The position numbers were made by a program, and so were the translations under genes. The notes under the pieces were generated by a model. The model saw nothing but the letters and a program-made list of their open reading frames with translations. It had not been told where the DNA came from and searched no databases. Shown here one piece after another: positions 45,126 through 55,021 of a stretch of DNA of 64,000 nucleotides (position 1 is its first letter; the number at the start of each line of letters is the position of its first letter). Location of the stretch: contig CP045205.1 in the NCBI GenBank assembly GCA_009363175.1, positions 434,001 to 498,000 of the forward strand, given 5' to 3'. Source of the DNA: Citrobacter telavivensis. Its GTDB lineage: Bacteria; Pseudomonadota; Gammaproteobacteria; Enterobacterales; Enterobacteriaceae.

Positions 45126-45989
45126 TTATACCGCGGATGCACCACCGACGATTTCGGTGAGTTCCTGAGTAATGCTGGCCTGACGAGCTTTGTTGTATAC
45201 CAACTGCAGCTCTTTAATCAGGCTGCCGCCATTGTCGGTCGCGGCTTTCATCGCCACCATACGTGCGGCCTGCTCGCTGGCCAGGTTTTCTACCACGCCC
45301 TGATAAACCTGAGACTCAACGTAACGACGCAGCAGGGTATCCAGCAGCGGTTTCGGATCGGGTTCATACAGGTAATCCCAGGCTTTTTGTTTTAACTCTT
45401 CATCTTCTGATGCCGGTAATGGCAGCAGTTGAGTGAGAGTCGGAACCTGAGACATGGTGTTGATAAATTTGTTGCTGACAACGTACAGTCTGTCCAGACG
45501 ACCTTCATCGTAGGCCTGCAGCATCACTTTAACCGGACCGATCAGTTCGGACAGGGAAGGGTTATCCCCCATACCGGTTACCTGAGCAACCACGTTACCA
45601 CCAACGGAATTAAAGAAAGACACGCCCTTAGAGCCGATCATTGCGATATCGCACTGAACGCCTTTATCGGACCATGTTTTCATATCCGCCAGCAGCTTTT
45701 TGAACAGGTTAATGTTCAAGCCACCGCACAGACCACGGTCAGTCGACACCACCAGGTAGCCCACGCGTTTAACGTCGCGTTCTTCCAGGTACGGGTGCTT
45801 ATATTCCAGATTACCATTCGCAAGGTGACCAATCACTTTGCGCATGGTCTCTGCATAAGGACGGCTGGCCGCCATGCGATCCTGCGATTTACGCATTTTG
45901 GAAGCGGCGACCATCTCCATCGCTTTAGTGATCTTCTGCGTGTTCTGGACGCTTGCGATCTTACTACGTATCTCTTTTGCGCCGGCCAT
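45126..45989 (-). CDS. atpG: ATP synthase F1 subunit gamma
   Basis: This central rotor shaft subunit has 287 residues. The N-terminal helix KEIRSKIASVQNTQKITKAMEMVAASKMRK and the C-terminal helix VYNKARQASITQELTEIVGGASAV form the coiled-coil shaft. STDRGLCGGLN is the family signature. It is 50 bases after atpA. Confidence 0.99.
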   Translation of the reverse strand: MAGAKEIRSKIASVQNTQKITKAMEMVAASKMRKSQDRMAASRPYAETMRKVIGHLANGNLEYKHPYLEERDVKRVGYLVVSTDRGLCGGLNINLFKKLLADMKTWSDKGVQCDIAMIGSKGVSFFNSVGGNVVAQVTGMGDNPSLSELIGPVKVMLQAYDEGRLDRLYVVSNKFINTMSQVPTLTQLLPLPASEDEELKQKAWDYLYEPDPKPLLDTLLRRYVESQVYQGVVENLASEQAARMVAMKAATDNGGSLIKELQLVYNKARQASITQELTEIVGGASAV

Positions 45990-46039
45990 GAGCTTCTCCT
46001 CAATGCCTTGCGGCCTGTCCTAAGACAAGCCGCCAGACG

Positions 46040-47581
46040 TTACCAGGACTGGGTTGCTTTGAAGGAATCGAGGATAGCTTTCAGCTTGCCTTCGATTTCG
46101 TCGTTATAGCCACCGGACTGGTTAATCTCTTGCATCAGCGGAGCGTGATCACGGTCGACGTAAGCCAGCAGAGCGGCTTCGAAGCTACCGATTTTCGCCA
46201 GTTCCACATCTTCGAGGTAACCGCGTTCAGCCGCAAACAGCACCACGCCCTGTTGTGCAACAGACATTGGGGCATACTGTTTCTGCTTCAGCAGTTCAGT
46301 TACTTTCTGACCGTGGCTCAGCTGCTTACGAGTAGCTTCATCCAGGTCGGAAGCGAACTGAGAAAACGCTGCCAGTTCACGATACTGTGCCAGCGCGGTA
46401 CGAATACCACCGGACAGTTTCTTGATGATCTTGGTCTGCGCTGCGCCACCTACACGAGATACGGAGATACCCGGGTTAACAGCCGGACGAATACCGGAGT
46501 TGAACAGGTTGGTTTCCAGGAAGATCTGACCATCGGTAATAGAAATTACGTTGGTCGGAACGAACGCAGAAACGTCACCCGCCTGGGTTTCGATAATCGG
46601 CAGAGCGGTCAGGGAGCCGGTTTTACCTTTCACTTCACCATTGGTGAATTTCTCAACGTATTCCGCGTTAACGCGGGATGCGCGCTCCAGCAGACGGGAG
46701 TGGAGGTAGAATACGTCACCCGGGAAGGCTTCACGTCCTGGCGGACGACGGAGCAGCAGGGAAACCTGACGGTAAGCAACAGCCTGTTTAGACAGGTCAT
46801 CATAAACGATCAGAGCATCTTCACCGCGGTCACGGAAGTATTCGCCCATTGCACAACCGGCATACGGCGCCAGGTATTGCAGTGCAGCAGATTCAGACGC
46901 GGTCGCCACCACAACAATGGTGTTGGCAAGTGCACCGTGTTCTTCCAGCTTACGAACCACGTTAGAAATAGTGGACGCTTTCTGGCCGATAGCCACGTAC
47001 ACACATTTGATGCCGGAGTCACGCTGGTTGATGATGGCATCGATTGCCATCGCGGTTTTACCGGTCTGACGGTCACCGATGATCAACTCACGCTGACCAC
47101 GACCGATTGGGATCATGGCATCAACGGATTTATAACCGGTCTGCACCGGCTGATCGACGGACTGACGTTCGATTACGCCCGGTGCGATAACTTCGATTGG
47201 CGAGAAGCCATCGTTATCAACCGGACCTTTACCGTCAATCGGAGAACCCAGCGTGTTCACCACACGACCCAGCAGGCCACGGCCAACCGGAACTTCCAGA
47301 ATACGCCCAGTACACTTAACCTTCATGCCTTCGGCGAGGTCAGCGTATGGACCCATCACCACTGCACCCACGGAGTCGCGCTCCAGGTTCAGTGCGATAG
47401 CGTAACGGTTACCCGGCAGGGAAATCATCTCACCCTGCATACAATCGGCCAGGCCGTGAATGCGGATAACACCGTCACTTACAGAAACAATAGTACCTTC
47501 GTTGTGAGCTTCACTCACAACATTGAACTGAGCAATGCGCTGCTTGATCAGTTCGCTGATTTCGGTGGAATTCAGTTGCAT
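46040..47581 (-). CDS. atpA: ATP synthase F1 subunit alpha
   Basis: This non-catalytic nucleotide-binding subunit of F1 has 513 residues. The P-loop is GDRQTGKTA at about 169-177, and PAVNPGISVSRVGGAAQ is the alpha/beta family signature carrying the arginine finger region. It starts 12 bases after the atpH stop. Confidence 0.99.
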   Translation of the reverse strand: MQLNSTEISELIKQRIAQFNVVSEAHNEGTIVSVSDGVIRIHGLADCMQGEMISLPGNRYAIALNLERDSVGAVVMGPYADLAEGMKVKCTGRILEVPVGRGLLGRVVNTLGSPIDGKGPVDNDGFSPIEVIAPGVIERQSVDQPVQTGYKSVDAMIPIGRGQRELIIGDRQTGKTAMAIDAIINQRDSGIKCVYVAIGQKASTISNVVRKLEEHGALANTIVVVATASESAALQYLAPYAGCAMGEYFRDRGEDALIVYDDLSKQAVAYRQVSLLLRRPPGREAFPGDVFYLHSRLLERASRVNAEYVEKFTNGEVKGKTGSLTALPIIETQAGDVSAFVPTNVISITDGQIFLETNLFNSGIRPAVNPGISVSRVGGAAQTKIIKKLSGGIRTALAQYRELAAFSQFASDLDEATRKQLSHGQKVTELLKQKQYAPMSVAQQGVVLFAAERGYLEDVELAKIGSFEAALLAYVDRDHAPLMQEINQSGGYNDEIEGKLKAILDSFKATQSW

Positions 47582-47593
47582 GCTCCAGTCCCC

Positions 47594-48127
47594 TTAAGAC
47601 TGCAAGACGTCTGCAAGGCGTTCAAGACGGCCGCGTACGCTGCCATCAATGACCATATCACCCGCACGGATGATTACGCCCGCCATTACAGACTTATCGA
47701 TTTTGCAATTCAGCTTAACTTTGCGTGACAGACGTTTTTCCATCGCAGCACTAATCTTCGCAAGCTGTTCTTCACTCAGTTCGTTCGCGGACGTGACTTC
47801 TACCTCAGAGATAGACTCACTCGCGGCACGCAGGTGAATAAACTGCTCAAGAACATCCGGGAGCGCGTTCAGACGGTTATTTTCAGCCATCACCTTAATC
47901 AGGTTCTGACCGTTTTCGTCCAGTTGCTCACCGCAAACTGCGATAAACGACTTAGCGAGCGTTTCCGGCGCCAGCGCGCCAGAGAGAAGCTCTGCCATTT
48001 GTTCGTTCTTAGTCACCTCAGCGGCAAACGCCAGCATGTCCTGCCAGCGCTCTACACATTGGTGTTCAACGGCAAAGTCAAAAGCTGCTTTGGCGTAGGG
48101 GCGAGCTACCGTAATAAATTCAGACAT
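47594..48127 (-). CDS. atpH: ATP synthase F1 subunit delta
   Basis: This peripheral stalk subunit joins the alpha3beta3 head to the b dimer. It has 177 residues. The N-terminal domain begins TVARPYAKAAFDFAVE, and the C-terminal OSCP signature is VKLNCKIDKSVMAGVIIRAGDMVIDGSVRGRLERL. It follows atpF by 14 bases. Confidence 0.98.
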   Translation of the reverse strand: MSEFITVARPYAKAAFDFAVEHQCVERWQDMLAFAAEVTKNEQMAELLSGALAPETLAKSFIAVCGEQLDENGQNLIKVMAENNRLNALPDVLEQFIHLRAASESISEVEVTSANELSEEQLAKISAAMEKRLSRKVKLNCKIDKSVMAGVIIRAGDMVIDGSVRGRLERLADVLQS

Positions 48128-48141
48128 CAGCCCCTCCCTCC

Positions 48142-48612
48142 TTACAGTTCAGCGACAAGTTTATCCACGATGTCGCTGTTAGCAGCTTCATCCACGGAAC
48201 GTTCGATGATCTTCTCGGCGCCAGCAACAGCCAGGATAGCAACTTGCTTACGCAGCTCTTCACGGGCACGTTTACGCTCGGCATCAATTTCCGCCTGCGC
48301 CTGGGCCACGATTTTAGTACGTTCCTGCTCTGCTTCCGTTTTGGCTTCGTCCAGGATCTGAGCGCGACGTTTGTTCGCCTGCTCGATGATTACCTGAGCT
48401 TCCGCCTTCGCTTTTTTCAGCTGGTCGGTCGCGCTGGCCTTTGCAAGGTCAAGATCCTTGTGTGCGCGTTCAGCAGAAGCGAGACCGTCAGCAATTTCTT
48501 TTTGACGCTTCTCGATGGCAGCCATTAACGGCGGCCATACATACTTCATGCAGAACAGAACAAACAGGACAAACGCGATGGCCTGGCCGAGGATTGTTGC
48601 GTTAAGATTCAC
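48142..48612 (-). CDS. atpF: ATP synthase Fo subunit b
   Basis: This is the peripheral stalk. It has 156 residues: one N-terminal membrane segment (NATILGQAIAFVLFVLFCMKYVW, about 4-26) followed by a long charged coiled coil rich in Ala, Glu, Lys and Arg to about residue 140. It acts as a homodimer and lies between atpE and atpH. Confidence 0.98.
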   Translation of the reverse strand: MNLNATILGQAIAFVLFVLFCMKYVWPPLMAAIEKRQKEIADGLASAERAHKDLDLAKASATDQLKKAKAEAQVIIEQANKRRAQILDEAKTEAEQERTKIVAQAQAEIDAERKRAREELRKQVAILAVAGAEKIIERSVDEAANSDIVDKLVAEL

Positions 48613-48671
48613 AGCACAATGCCTCTATTTAGTTAACGTTCTGATATTGCTCTTAATTCAAGCAACGCTTA

Positions 48672-48911
<240 letters not shown>

Positions 48912-48957
48912 GACAGTCTCCAGTTTGTTTCAGTTAAAACGTAGTAGTGTTGGTAAA

Positions 48958-49773
<816 letters not shown>

Positions 49774-49781
49774 GATGCCTT

Positions 49782-50162
49782 TTACCCTTTGTTGTTAATT
49801 ACAGCCGGCGCCAGTATCTGAACCACCAGCACCAAAACCCACGTAACTATTAGCGGCAAAAATACCGCCTTGAAAACCGCCAGCGCCACCACCAGCAACA
49901 TCAGCATCGCTAACACCTTGAAGGCTTCGCCGAAGGCGAACGTCCAGGCCACTCGGCCTTTAGCAGGTGTATGCGCCTGGTGACGCCAGGCAAATATCAT
50001 AAACAACACGTTAGGCAGAAAGACTGCCATACCGCCGCATATTGCGGAAGTGCCCCAGAAGAGGTCTTTGAGGCTGAACAGCAATCCACTTGCTACTACC
50101 GCCAGAAACTGAATGAACAGAAGCTTACGAGCAACGTTTCGACTCAAGAGCGACACAGACAT
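49782..50162 (-). CDS. atpI: ATP synthase assembly/accessory protein AtpI
   Basis: This small hydrophobic protein heads the atp operon and is proposed to aid c-ring assembly or magnesium supply; it is not part of the enzyme. It has 126 residues with about four membrane segments (FIQFLAVVASGLLFSL, GGMAVFLPNVLFMIFAW, FKVLAMLMLLVVALAVF, PLIVTWVLVLVVQILAP). ATG 50162 matches the homologue, but a GTG directly upstream (50165) is nearer the AGGAG site, so the start is uncertain by one codon. Confidence 0.93.
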   Translation of the reverse strand: MSVSLLSRNVARKLLFIQFLAVVASGLLFSLKDLFWGTSAICGGMAVFLPNVLFMIFAWRHQAHTPAKGRVAWTFAFGEAFKVLAMLMLLVVALAVFKAVFLPLIVTWVLVLVVQILAPAVINNKG

Positions 50163-50205
50163 CACGTTTTTAACTCCTGCTCCCTTCGAGGTATGCCGCG
50201 TGTCG

Positions 50206-50235
50206 TATAAAACGTTCTTTAAGGCTTAGAGTCAA
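50206..50235 (-). promoter_or_regulatory. Candidate atp operon promoter
   Basis: On the minus strand TTGACT (50235-50230), an 18-base spacer and TTTATA (50211-50206) lie about 45 bases before atpI, in sequence very close to the K-12 unc promoter region. A TATAAT is visible slightly upstream (50259-50254). Confidence 0.6.
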
Positions 50236-50259
50236 GCATCAAAAAGCGGTCAAATTATA

Positions 50260-50645
50260 CGGTGCGCCCTCGTGATTTCAAACAATAAGTAGCTAAAAGG
50301 TGAATAAATGTTTAAATATTTTTCCCTGGCCCACATTTATGACTTTTAGCCAAACTGTGAACGATCATGCAAAACTGCAAATAGCGCGTAAACACTGGTG
50401 TTAAAGCGTGCTTCAGATCACACATTGAGCATATTCGCCCCGACGGTATTTATTTACTTGGCAAATGATGCCTTTTCAACTTTCTGATATTTAAGCCTAA
50501 AATCACTCACTCTTTTAAAAACGACTGATTACATCTCAAAAACCAATCATTGACATTTTTAATAAAAATTCAACACCAGGGAGTGGTTCTCTACCTGGAT
50601 TTTTAGCAGCCTGATATTTTCAGTGTTGACTAATTTTGTCTTTAG
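50260..50645. other. AT-rich gap between rsmG terminator and atp promoter
   Basis: This stretch is AT-rich and has no credible open frame or repeat. It probably carries only upstream promoter sequence for the atp operon. Confidence 0.5.
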
Positions 50646-50694
50646 CCAAAAACGCCACGTTGCTCTGTTGATAATAGACAGTGAACGTGGCGTT
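50646..50694 (-). terminator. Terminator of mnmG-rsmG
   Basis: An 11-base perfect stem (AACGCCACGTT with AACGTGGCGTT) encloses a 22-base loop and runs into TTTTTGG on the minus strand, about 85 bases past rsmG. Confidence 0.7.
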
Positions 50695-50778
50695 AAGTGT
50701 AACGACTTATATCAGCAAAAATGTCTCAGTGTTTTAACAACAAAAAGTCCGATTTTTTTCTATTTTTTTTGATAAATA

Positions 50779-51402
50779 TTAAATTTTGTTTGGCTTAATC
50801 ACCACCAAATGGCGTTCACCTTCCAAATGCGGTACCTGGAGTTTAATGACAGCCTCAACGCAAAACTCAGCAGGCAGCGACGCAATCTCATCTTCCGGCA
50901 ACTGACCTTTCAGCGCATAAAAACGGCCTTTCTCGTCTGGCAGGTGATGACACCAGCTCACCATGTCATTGAGTGATGCGAACGCCCGGCTGATCACACC
51001 ATCAAACGGCGGTTCAGCGGGAAATTCTTCAACCCGACTCTGTACCGGCGTGATGTTATCCAGTTTCAGCTCATGCTGGACCTGACGCAGGAAACGCACG
51101 CGTTTACCGAGACTGTCGAGCAGGGTGAAATGCGCTTGTGGACGCACAATGGACAACGGTATTCCTGGCAATCCCGGTCCGGTACCGACATCAATAAAAC
51201 GCTCCCCCTGCAAATGCGGCGCAACGATAATGCTGTCGAGGATGTGACGAACCAGCATCTCGTTGGGATCCCGCACCGAAGTCAGGTTGTACGCTTTGTT
51301 CCATTTGTGCAGCATCTCAACATACGCAATCAGCTGATTTTTCTGGTGATCGGTAAGTGAAATGCCGGCGTCTGCCAGCAGGCGAGAGAGTTTGTTGAGC
51401 AC
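50779..51402 (-). CDS. rsmG: 16S rRNA G527 N7-methyltransferase
   Basis: This SAM-dependent enzyme (GidB) methylates 16S rRNA. It has 207 residues. The SAM motif is FIDVGTGPGLPGIPLSI, and the conserved YNLTSVRDP lies in the N-terminal part. It is 64 bases downstream of mnmG, with a single REP palindrome between them. Loss of the enzyme is known to give low-level streptomycin resistance; the frame here is intact. Confidence 0.98.
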   Translation of the reverse strand: MLNKLSRLLADAGISLTDHQKNQLIAYVEMLHKWNKAYNLTSVRDPNEMLVRHILDSIIVAPHLQGERFIDVGTGPGLPGIPLSIVRPQAHFTLLDSLGKRVRFLRQVQHELKLDNITPVQSRVEEFPAEPPFDGVISRAFASLNDMVSWCHHLPDEKGRFYALKGQLPEDEIASLPAEFCVEAVIKLQVPHLEGERHLVVIKPNKI

Positions 51403-51426
51403 GGTGATTACCTGTTCTACATAATT

Positions 51427-51453
51427 AGCCCGGTAAGCGAAACGCTACCGGGC
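51427..51453. repeat. Single REP element between rsmG and mnmG
   Basis: GCCCGGTAAGCG and CGCTACCGGGC pair as one REP palindrome. Confidence 0.75.
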
Positions 51454-51466
51454 AATATTCAACACA

Positions 51467-53356
51467 TTAAGCGCTGCGGCGCAGCATACCCTGTTTTTTC
51501 AGCCACACCAGCAGAATGGAGATGGCCGCAGGCGTAACGCCGGAGATACGCGATGCCTGACCGATCGAAACCGGCTTGTGATCGTTCAGCTTGGCAATCA
51601 CTTCGTTCGACAGGCCGGACACCTGACGGTAATCCAGCGTCGCAGGCAGCAGCGTGTTTTCATTGCGCAGCTGTTTTTCGATCTCATCCTGCTGACGTGC
51701 GATATAACCTTCGTACTTCACCTGGATTTCTACCTGCTCAGCGGCCTGCACGTCTTCCAGTGCGGGTGCAAAAGGGGTCAGGGTCGTGAGCTGCGCATAG
51801 GTCATTTCCGGACGTCGCAGCAGATCTTCACCACTGGCTTCACGAGACAGCGGCGCGGTAAGGTGAGCGTTCACTTCGTTGGCTGATTCCGCCGCAGGCG
51901 TCACCCAGGTGGATTTCAGACGTTGACGTTCACGTTCGATGTTCTCCAGCTTCTCGTTGAAGCGAGCCCAGCGGGCGTCATCCACCAGCCCCAGTTCACG
52001 ACCCATTTCGGTCAGACGCAGATCGGCGTTGTCTTCACGCAGCATCAGACGGTATTCAGCGCGCGAGGTGAACATGCGGTACGGCTCTTTGGTTCCCAGC
52101 GTGCACAAGTCGTCGACCAGTACGCCGAGATAGGCCTGAGAACGCGCCGGTGCCCAGCCCTCTTTGTCCGCGGACAGGCGTGCAGCGTTGAGCCCTGCAA
52201 GCAGTCCCTGCGCAGCGGCTTCTTCGTAGCCAGTGGTACCGTTAATTTGTCCGGCAAAGAACAGCCCCTGGATGAATTTGCTTTCCAGCGTCGGTTTCAG
52301 GTCACGCGGATCGAAAAAGTCGTACTCAATGGCATAACCCGGACGGACGATTTTCGCGTTCTCCATCCCTTCCATGGAACGGACAATCTGCATCTGCACG
52401 TCGAAAGGCAGGCTGGTGGAGATCCCGTTCGGGTAAATTTCGTTAGAGGTTAGCCCTTCCGGCTCCAGGAAGATCTGGTGCTGGTTCCTGTCGGCAAAGC
52501 GCATCACTTTGTCTTCGATCGATGGGCAGTAACGCGGGCCGATCCCTTCGATCACGCCAGCATACATCGGGCTACGATCGAGGTTATTGCGGATCACGTC
52601 ATGGGTTTTCTCATTGGTGTGCGTGATATAGCACGGCACCTGCTGTGGGTGTTGGGCTGCATTGCCCATGAACGAGAAGACCGGCATCGGGTTATCGCCA
52701 TGTTGCTGCGCCAGCACGCTGAAATTAATCGTGCGCGCATCGATACGTGGCGGCGTGCCGGTTTTAAGACGGCTTACGCGCAGCGGCAGTTCTCGCAGGC
52801 GGCGAGAGAGTGGAATGGACGGCGGATCGCCAGCACGGCCACCGCTGTAATTATCCAGACCAATATGAATTTTGCCGTCGAGGAATGTCCCGACGGTCAG
52901 CACCACGGCTTTGGCGCGGAACTTCAGCCCCATCTGGGTCACGGCGCCAACGACACGATCGTTTTCGACGATAAGATCTTCAACCGCCTGCTGGAAAATC
53001 ATCAGGTTCGGTTGGTTCTCCAGCGCGGTACGCACCGCCTGACGATACAGCACACGATCCGCCTGAGCACGGGTGGCGCGGACCGCGGGCCCTTTGCTCG
53101 CGTTTAGTATCCTAAACTGGATCCCCGCCTGGTCGATCGCTTTTGCCATCAGCCCGCCGAGCGCATCCACTTCTTTTACCAGGTGTCCCTTCCCAATACC
53201 GCCAATCGCCGGGTTGCAGCTCATCTGCCCCAACGTGTCGATATTGTGTGTCAAAAGCAGGGTTTGTTGACCCATACGCGCTGCGGCCATCGCGGCCTCA
53301 GTGCCTGCATGACCCCCGCCAATGATGATGACGTCAAAAGGATCCTGATAAAACAT
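51467..53356 (-). CDS. mnmG: tRNA uridine-5-carboxymethylaminomethyl modification enzyme MnmG
   Basis: This FAD and NADH enzyme (GidA) is the partner of MnmE at the tRNA wobble uridine. It has 629 residues. The FAD motif IIGGGHAGTEAA lies at about 11-22. GidA signatures are present: GPRYCPSIEDKVMRF and GQINGTTGYEEAAAQGLLAGLNAA. It is transcribed away from oriC, which begins about 90 bases upstream; its transcription is known to affect origin firing. Confidence 0.99.
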   Translation of the reverse strand: MFYQDPFDVIIIGGGHAGTEAAMAAARMGQQTLLLTHNIDTLGQMSCNPAIGGIGKGHLVKEVDALGGLMAKAIDQAGIQFRILNASKGPAVRATRAQADRVLYRQAVRTALENQPNLMIFQQAVEDLIVENDRVVGAVTQMGLKFRAKAVVLTVGTFLDGKIHIGLDNYSGGRAGDPPSIPLSRRLRELPLRVSRLKTGTPPRIDARTINFSVLAQQHGDNPMPVFSFMGNAAQHPQQVPCYITHTNEKTHDVIRNNLDRSPMYAGVIEGIGPRYCPSIEDKVMRFADRNQHQIFLEPEGLTSNEIYPNGISTSLPFDVQMQIVRSMEGMENAKIVRPGYAIEYDFFDPRDLKPTLESKFIQGLFFAGQINGTTGYEEAAAQGLLAGLNAARLSADKEGWAPARSQAYLGVLVDDLCTLGTKEPYRMFTSRAEYRLMLREDNADLRLTEMGRELGLVDDARWARFNEKLENIERERQRLKSTWVTPAAESANEVNAHLTAPLSREASGEDLLRRPEMTYAQLTTLTPFAPALEDVQAAEQVEIQVKYEGYIARQQDEIEKQLRNENTLLPATLDYRQVSGLSNEVIAKLNDHKPVSIGQASRISGVTPAAISILLVWLKKQGMLRRSA

Positions 53357-53442
53357 GGTAATTGCCTCGCATAACGCGGTGTGAAAATGGATTGAAGCCC
53401 GGGCGGTGGATTCTACTCAACTTTGTCGGCTTGAGAAAGACC

Positions 53443-53728
53443 CCGGGATCCTGGGTATTAAAAAGAAGATCTTTTTATTTAGAGATCTGTTCTATTGTGA
53501 TCTCTTATTAGGATCGCCACTCGCTGTGGATAAGCCGGATCCGGGCATTAAGATCAATACGTTGGTAAGGATCATTAGCTGTGAATGATCGGTGATCCTG
53601 GTCCGTATAAGCTGGGATCAAAATGAAGGGTTATACACAACTCAAAAACTGAACAACGGTTATTCTTTGGATAACTACCGGTTAATCCAAGGTTCCTGAC
53701 AGAGTTATCCACACTTAATCGCACGATC
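53443..53728. other. oriC: Chromosomal replication origin oriC
   Basis: This segment has the full oriC architecture. Three AT-rich 13-mers start with GATC: 53468-53480, 53484-53496 and 53499-53511. DnaA boxes are R1 (53525-53533, TGTGGATAA), R2 (53631-53639, TTATACACA), R3 (53666-53674, TTTGGATAA) and R4 (53705-53713, TTATCCACA). Twelve GATC sites lie between 53447 and 53728 for SeqA and Dam. It sits between mnmG and mioC, as in E. coli. A GATC near R3 in K-12 is AATC here (about 53683). Confidence 0.98.
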
Positions 53729-53735
53729 TTTACAC

Positions 53736-54179
53736 TTATTTGAGTAAATTAATCCAGGATCCCAGCCAGGCTTCTGCCGGATCTTCCGGAATATCGTGTT
53801 CAAGGATGTTGATCTTCAGCGTTTCGCCAATCTGTTTGGCGCCTGAAAGCTTCAGTTCAGCTTCGATCTTCTCGATAGCGCCACAGAAGGTGTCATATTC
53901 ACGACTGCCGATACCGATCGCGCCAAAACGAACCTGCGACAGATCCGGTTTTTGCGACTGAAGATCTTCATATAAAGGAACAAGGTTATCCGGAATGTCC
54001 CCCGCGCCGTGCGTGGAGCTAATGACCAGCCAGATCCCCGTTGCAGACAGAGAGTCTAACAGCGGACCGTGCAGTGTTTCGGTTGAAAAACCGGCATCTT
54101 CCAGCTTTTCAGCCAGGTGTTCTGCAACATATTCAGCGCCGCCGAGGGTGCTGCCGCTAATAAGAGTAATGTCAGCCAT
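53736..54179 (-). CDS. mioC: Flavodoxin-like protein MioC
   Basis: This FMN-binding protein has 147 residues; in E. coli it is reported to support biotin synthase. The flavodoxin phosphate loop is SGSTLGGAEYVA at about 8-19, and SSTHGAGDIPDNL and GIGSREYDTFCGA are the other flavin loops. It is transcribed toward oriC, and its promoter has been linked to origin control. Confidence 0.97.
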   Translation of the reverse strand: MADITLISGSTLGGAEYVAEHLAEKLEDAGFSTETLHGPLLDSLSATGIWLVISSTHGAGDIPDNLVPLYEDLQSQKPDLSQVRFGAIGIGSREYDTFCGAIEKIEAELKLSGAKQIGETLKINILEHDIPEDPAEAWLGSWINLLK

Positions 54180-54198
54180 ACGAGCCCATCCTTTTAAA

Positions 54199-54339
54199 AG
54201 CCTATCCCATTAGGCTATTTTATTCGTCATTTTGGCTCCGGGCAGTGCTCGAAATCCTCACGTACTGTAGTACGCTCCGGTTTCTGTGCGCTGGCCGCAG
54301 CCAAACTGATTTCAACAACTACGCCTACTGGGATAGGCT
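54199..54339. repeat. Palindromic intergenic repeat between mioC and asnC
   Basis: This 141-base element is bounded by perfect 11-base inverted ends, AGCCTATCCCA and TGGGATAGGCT. An internal hairpin pairs AGTGCTCGAAAT...TCACGTACT with AGTACG...TTTCTGTGCGCT. It shares its core with the element at 18941-19050. Confidence 0.7.
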
Positions 54340-54411
54340 TACGAGGCTGCATTGTACGCTGTGAACGAGCTGGGATCTACCTGTGGAAAAATGTGGGATT
54401 AAAATTGGCGA

Positions 54412-54870
54412 TCACGGCCTGATGGTACGCATGATAGGGTTTTGCAGGACGATCAACGTCTCGGTGGACTGAATTTCATCAATTGTTTGGATCTTGTTGA
54501 TAAGTACATGCTGGAGCGCATCGATCGACCGACACATGACCTTGATAAAGATGCTGTAGTGGCCGGTGGTGTAGTACGCCTCGGTGACTTCATCCAGACT
54601 CTCCAGTCTGGCCAGCGCCGAAGGGTAGTCTTTGGCGCTTTTGAGGATGATGCCGATAAAGCAGCCGACGTCGTAACCAAGTTGCTTCGGACTGACATCA
54701 ATACGCGCGCCGGTAATGATCCCCGCCTGCTTCATTTTTTCTACACGGACGTGAATGGTCCCCGGACTGACGCCAAACTGTTTCGCCAGTTCGGCGTAGG
54801 CGGTACGGGCATTTTCCATTAAGGCATCCAGAATGCCGCGGTCCAGATTGTCGATCTGATAATTTTCCAT
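54412..54870 (-). CDS. asnC: Lrp/AsnC-family regulator AsnC
   Basis: This is the activator of the divergent asnA gene, responding to asparagine. It has 152 residues. The N-terminal helix-turn-helix is at about 5-55 (NARTAYAELAKQFGVSPGTIHVRVEKMKQAGII), followed by a RAM ligand-binding domain with GCFIGIILKSAKDYPSAL and YYTTGHYSIFIKVMC. The intergenic space to asnA is about 150 bases. Confidence 0.97.
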   Translation of the reverse strand: MENYQIDNLDRGILDALMENARTAYAELAKQFGVSPGTIHVRVEKMKQAGIITGARIDVSPKQLGYDVGCFIGIILKSAKDYPSALARLESLDEVTEAYYTTGHYSIFIKVMCRSIDALQHVLINKIQTIDEIQSTETLIVLQNPIMRTIRP

Positions 54871-55021
54871 AGGTTTTTCTTATGTGTATTAATGATTCAC
54901 TCTATTTTAGCGGTTTATTTTAACGAATCAAAATCGAATGCGGCTTTTTGTTTGTAGATTATTGAATATTGCCCCCATTCTGTTGCTTAATCATAGGCAA
55001 CAGGACGCAGGAGTAATACAA

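Noticed and set aside
46130..47728. 532-residue open frame antisense to atpA
   Set aside because: It lies wholly opposite atpA and atpH, whose products are certain; composition gives long chance frames.
53406..53588. 60-residue open frame inside oriC
   Set aside because: It spans the AT-rich 13-mers and the R1 box; the origin explains the sequence and there is no ribosome site.
54938..55021. 28-codon N-terminal extension of asnA
   Set aside because: AGGAG precedes the internal ATG at 55022, and the extra residues do not match AsnA.
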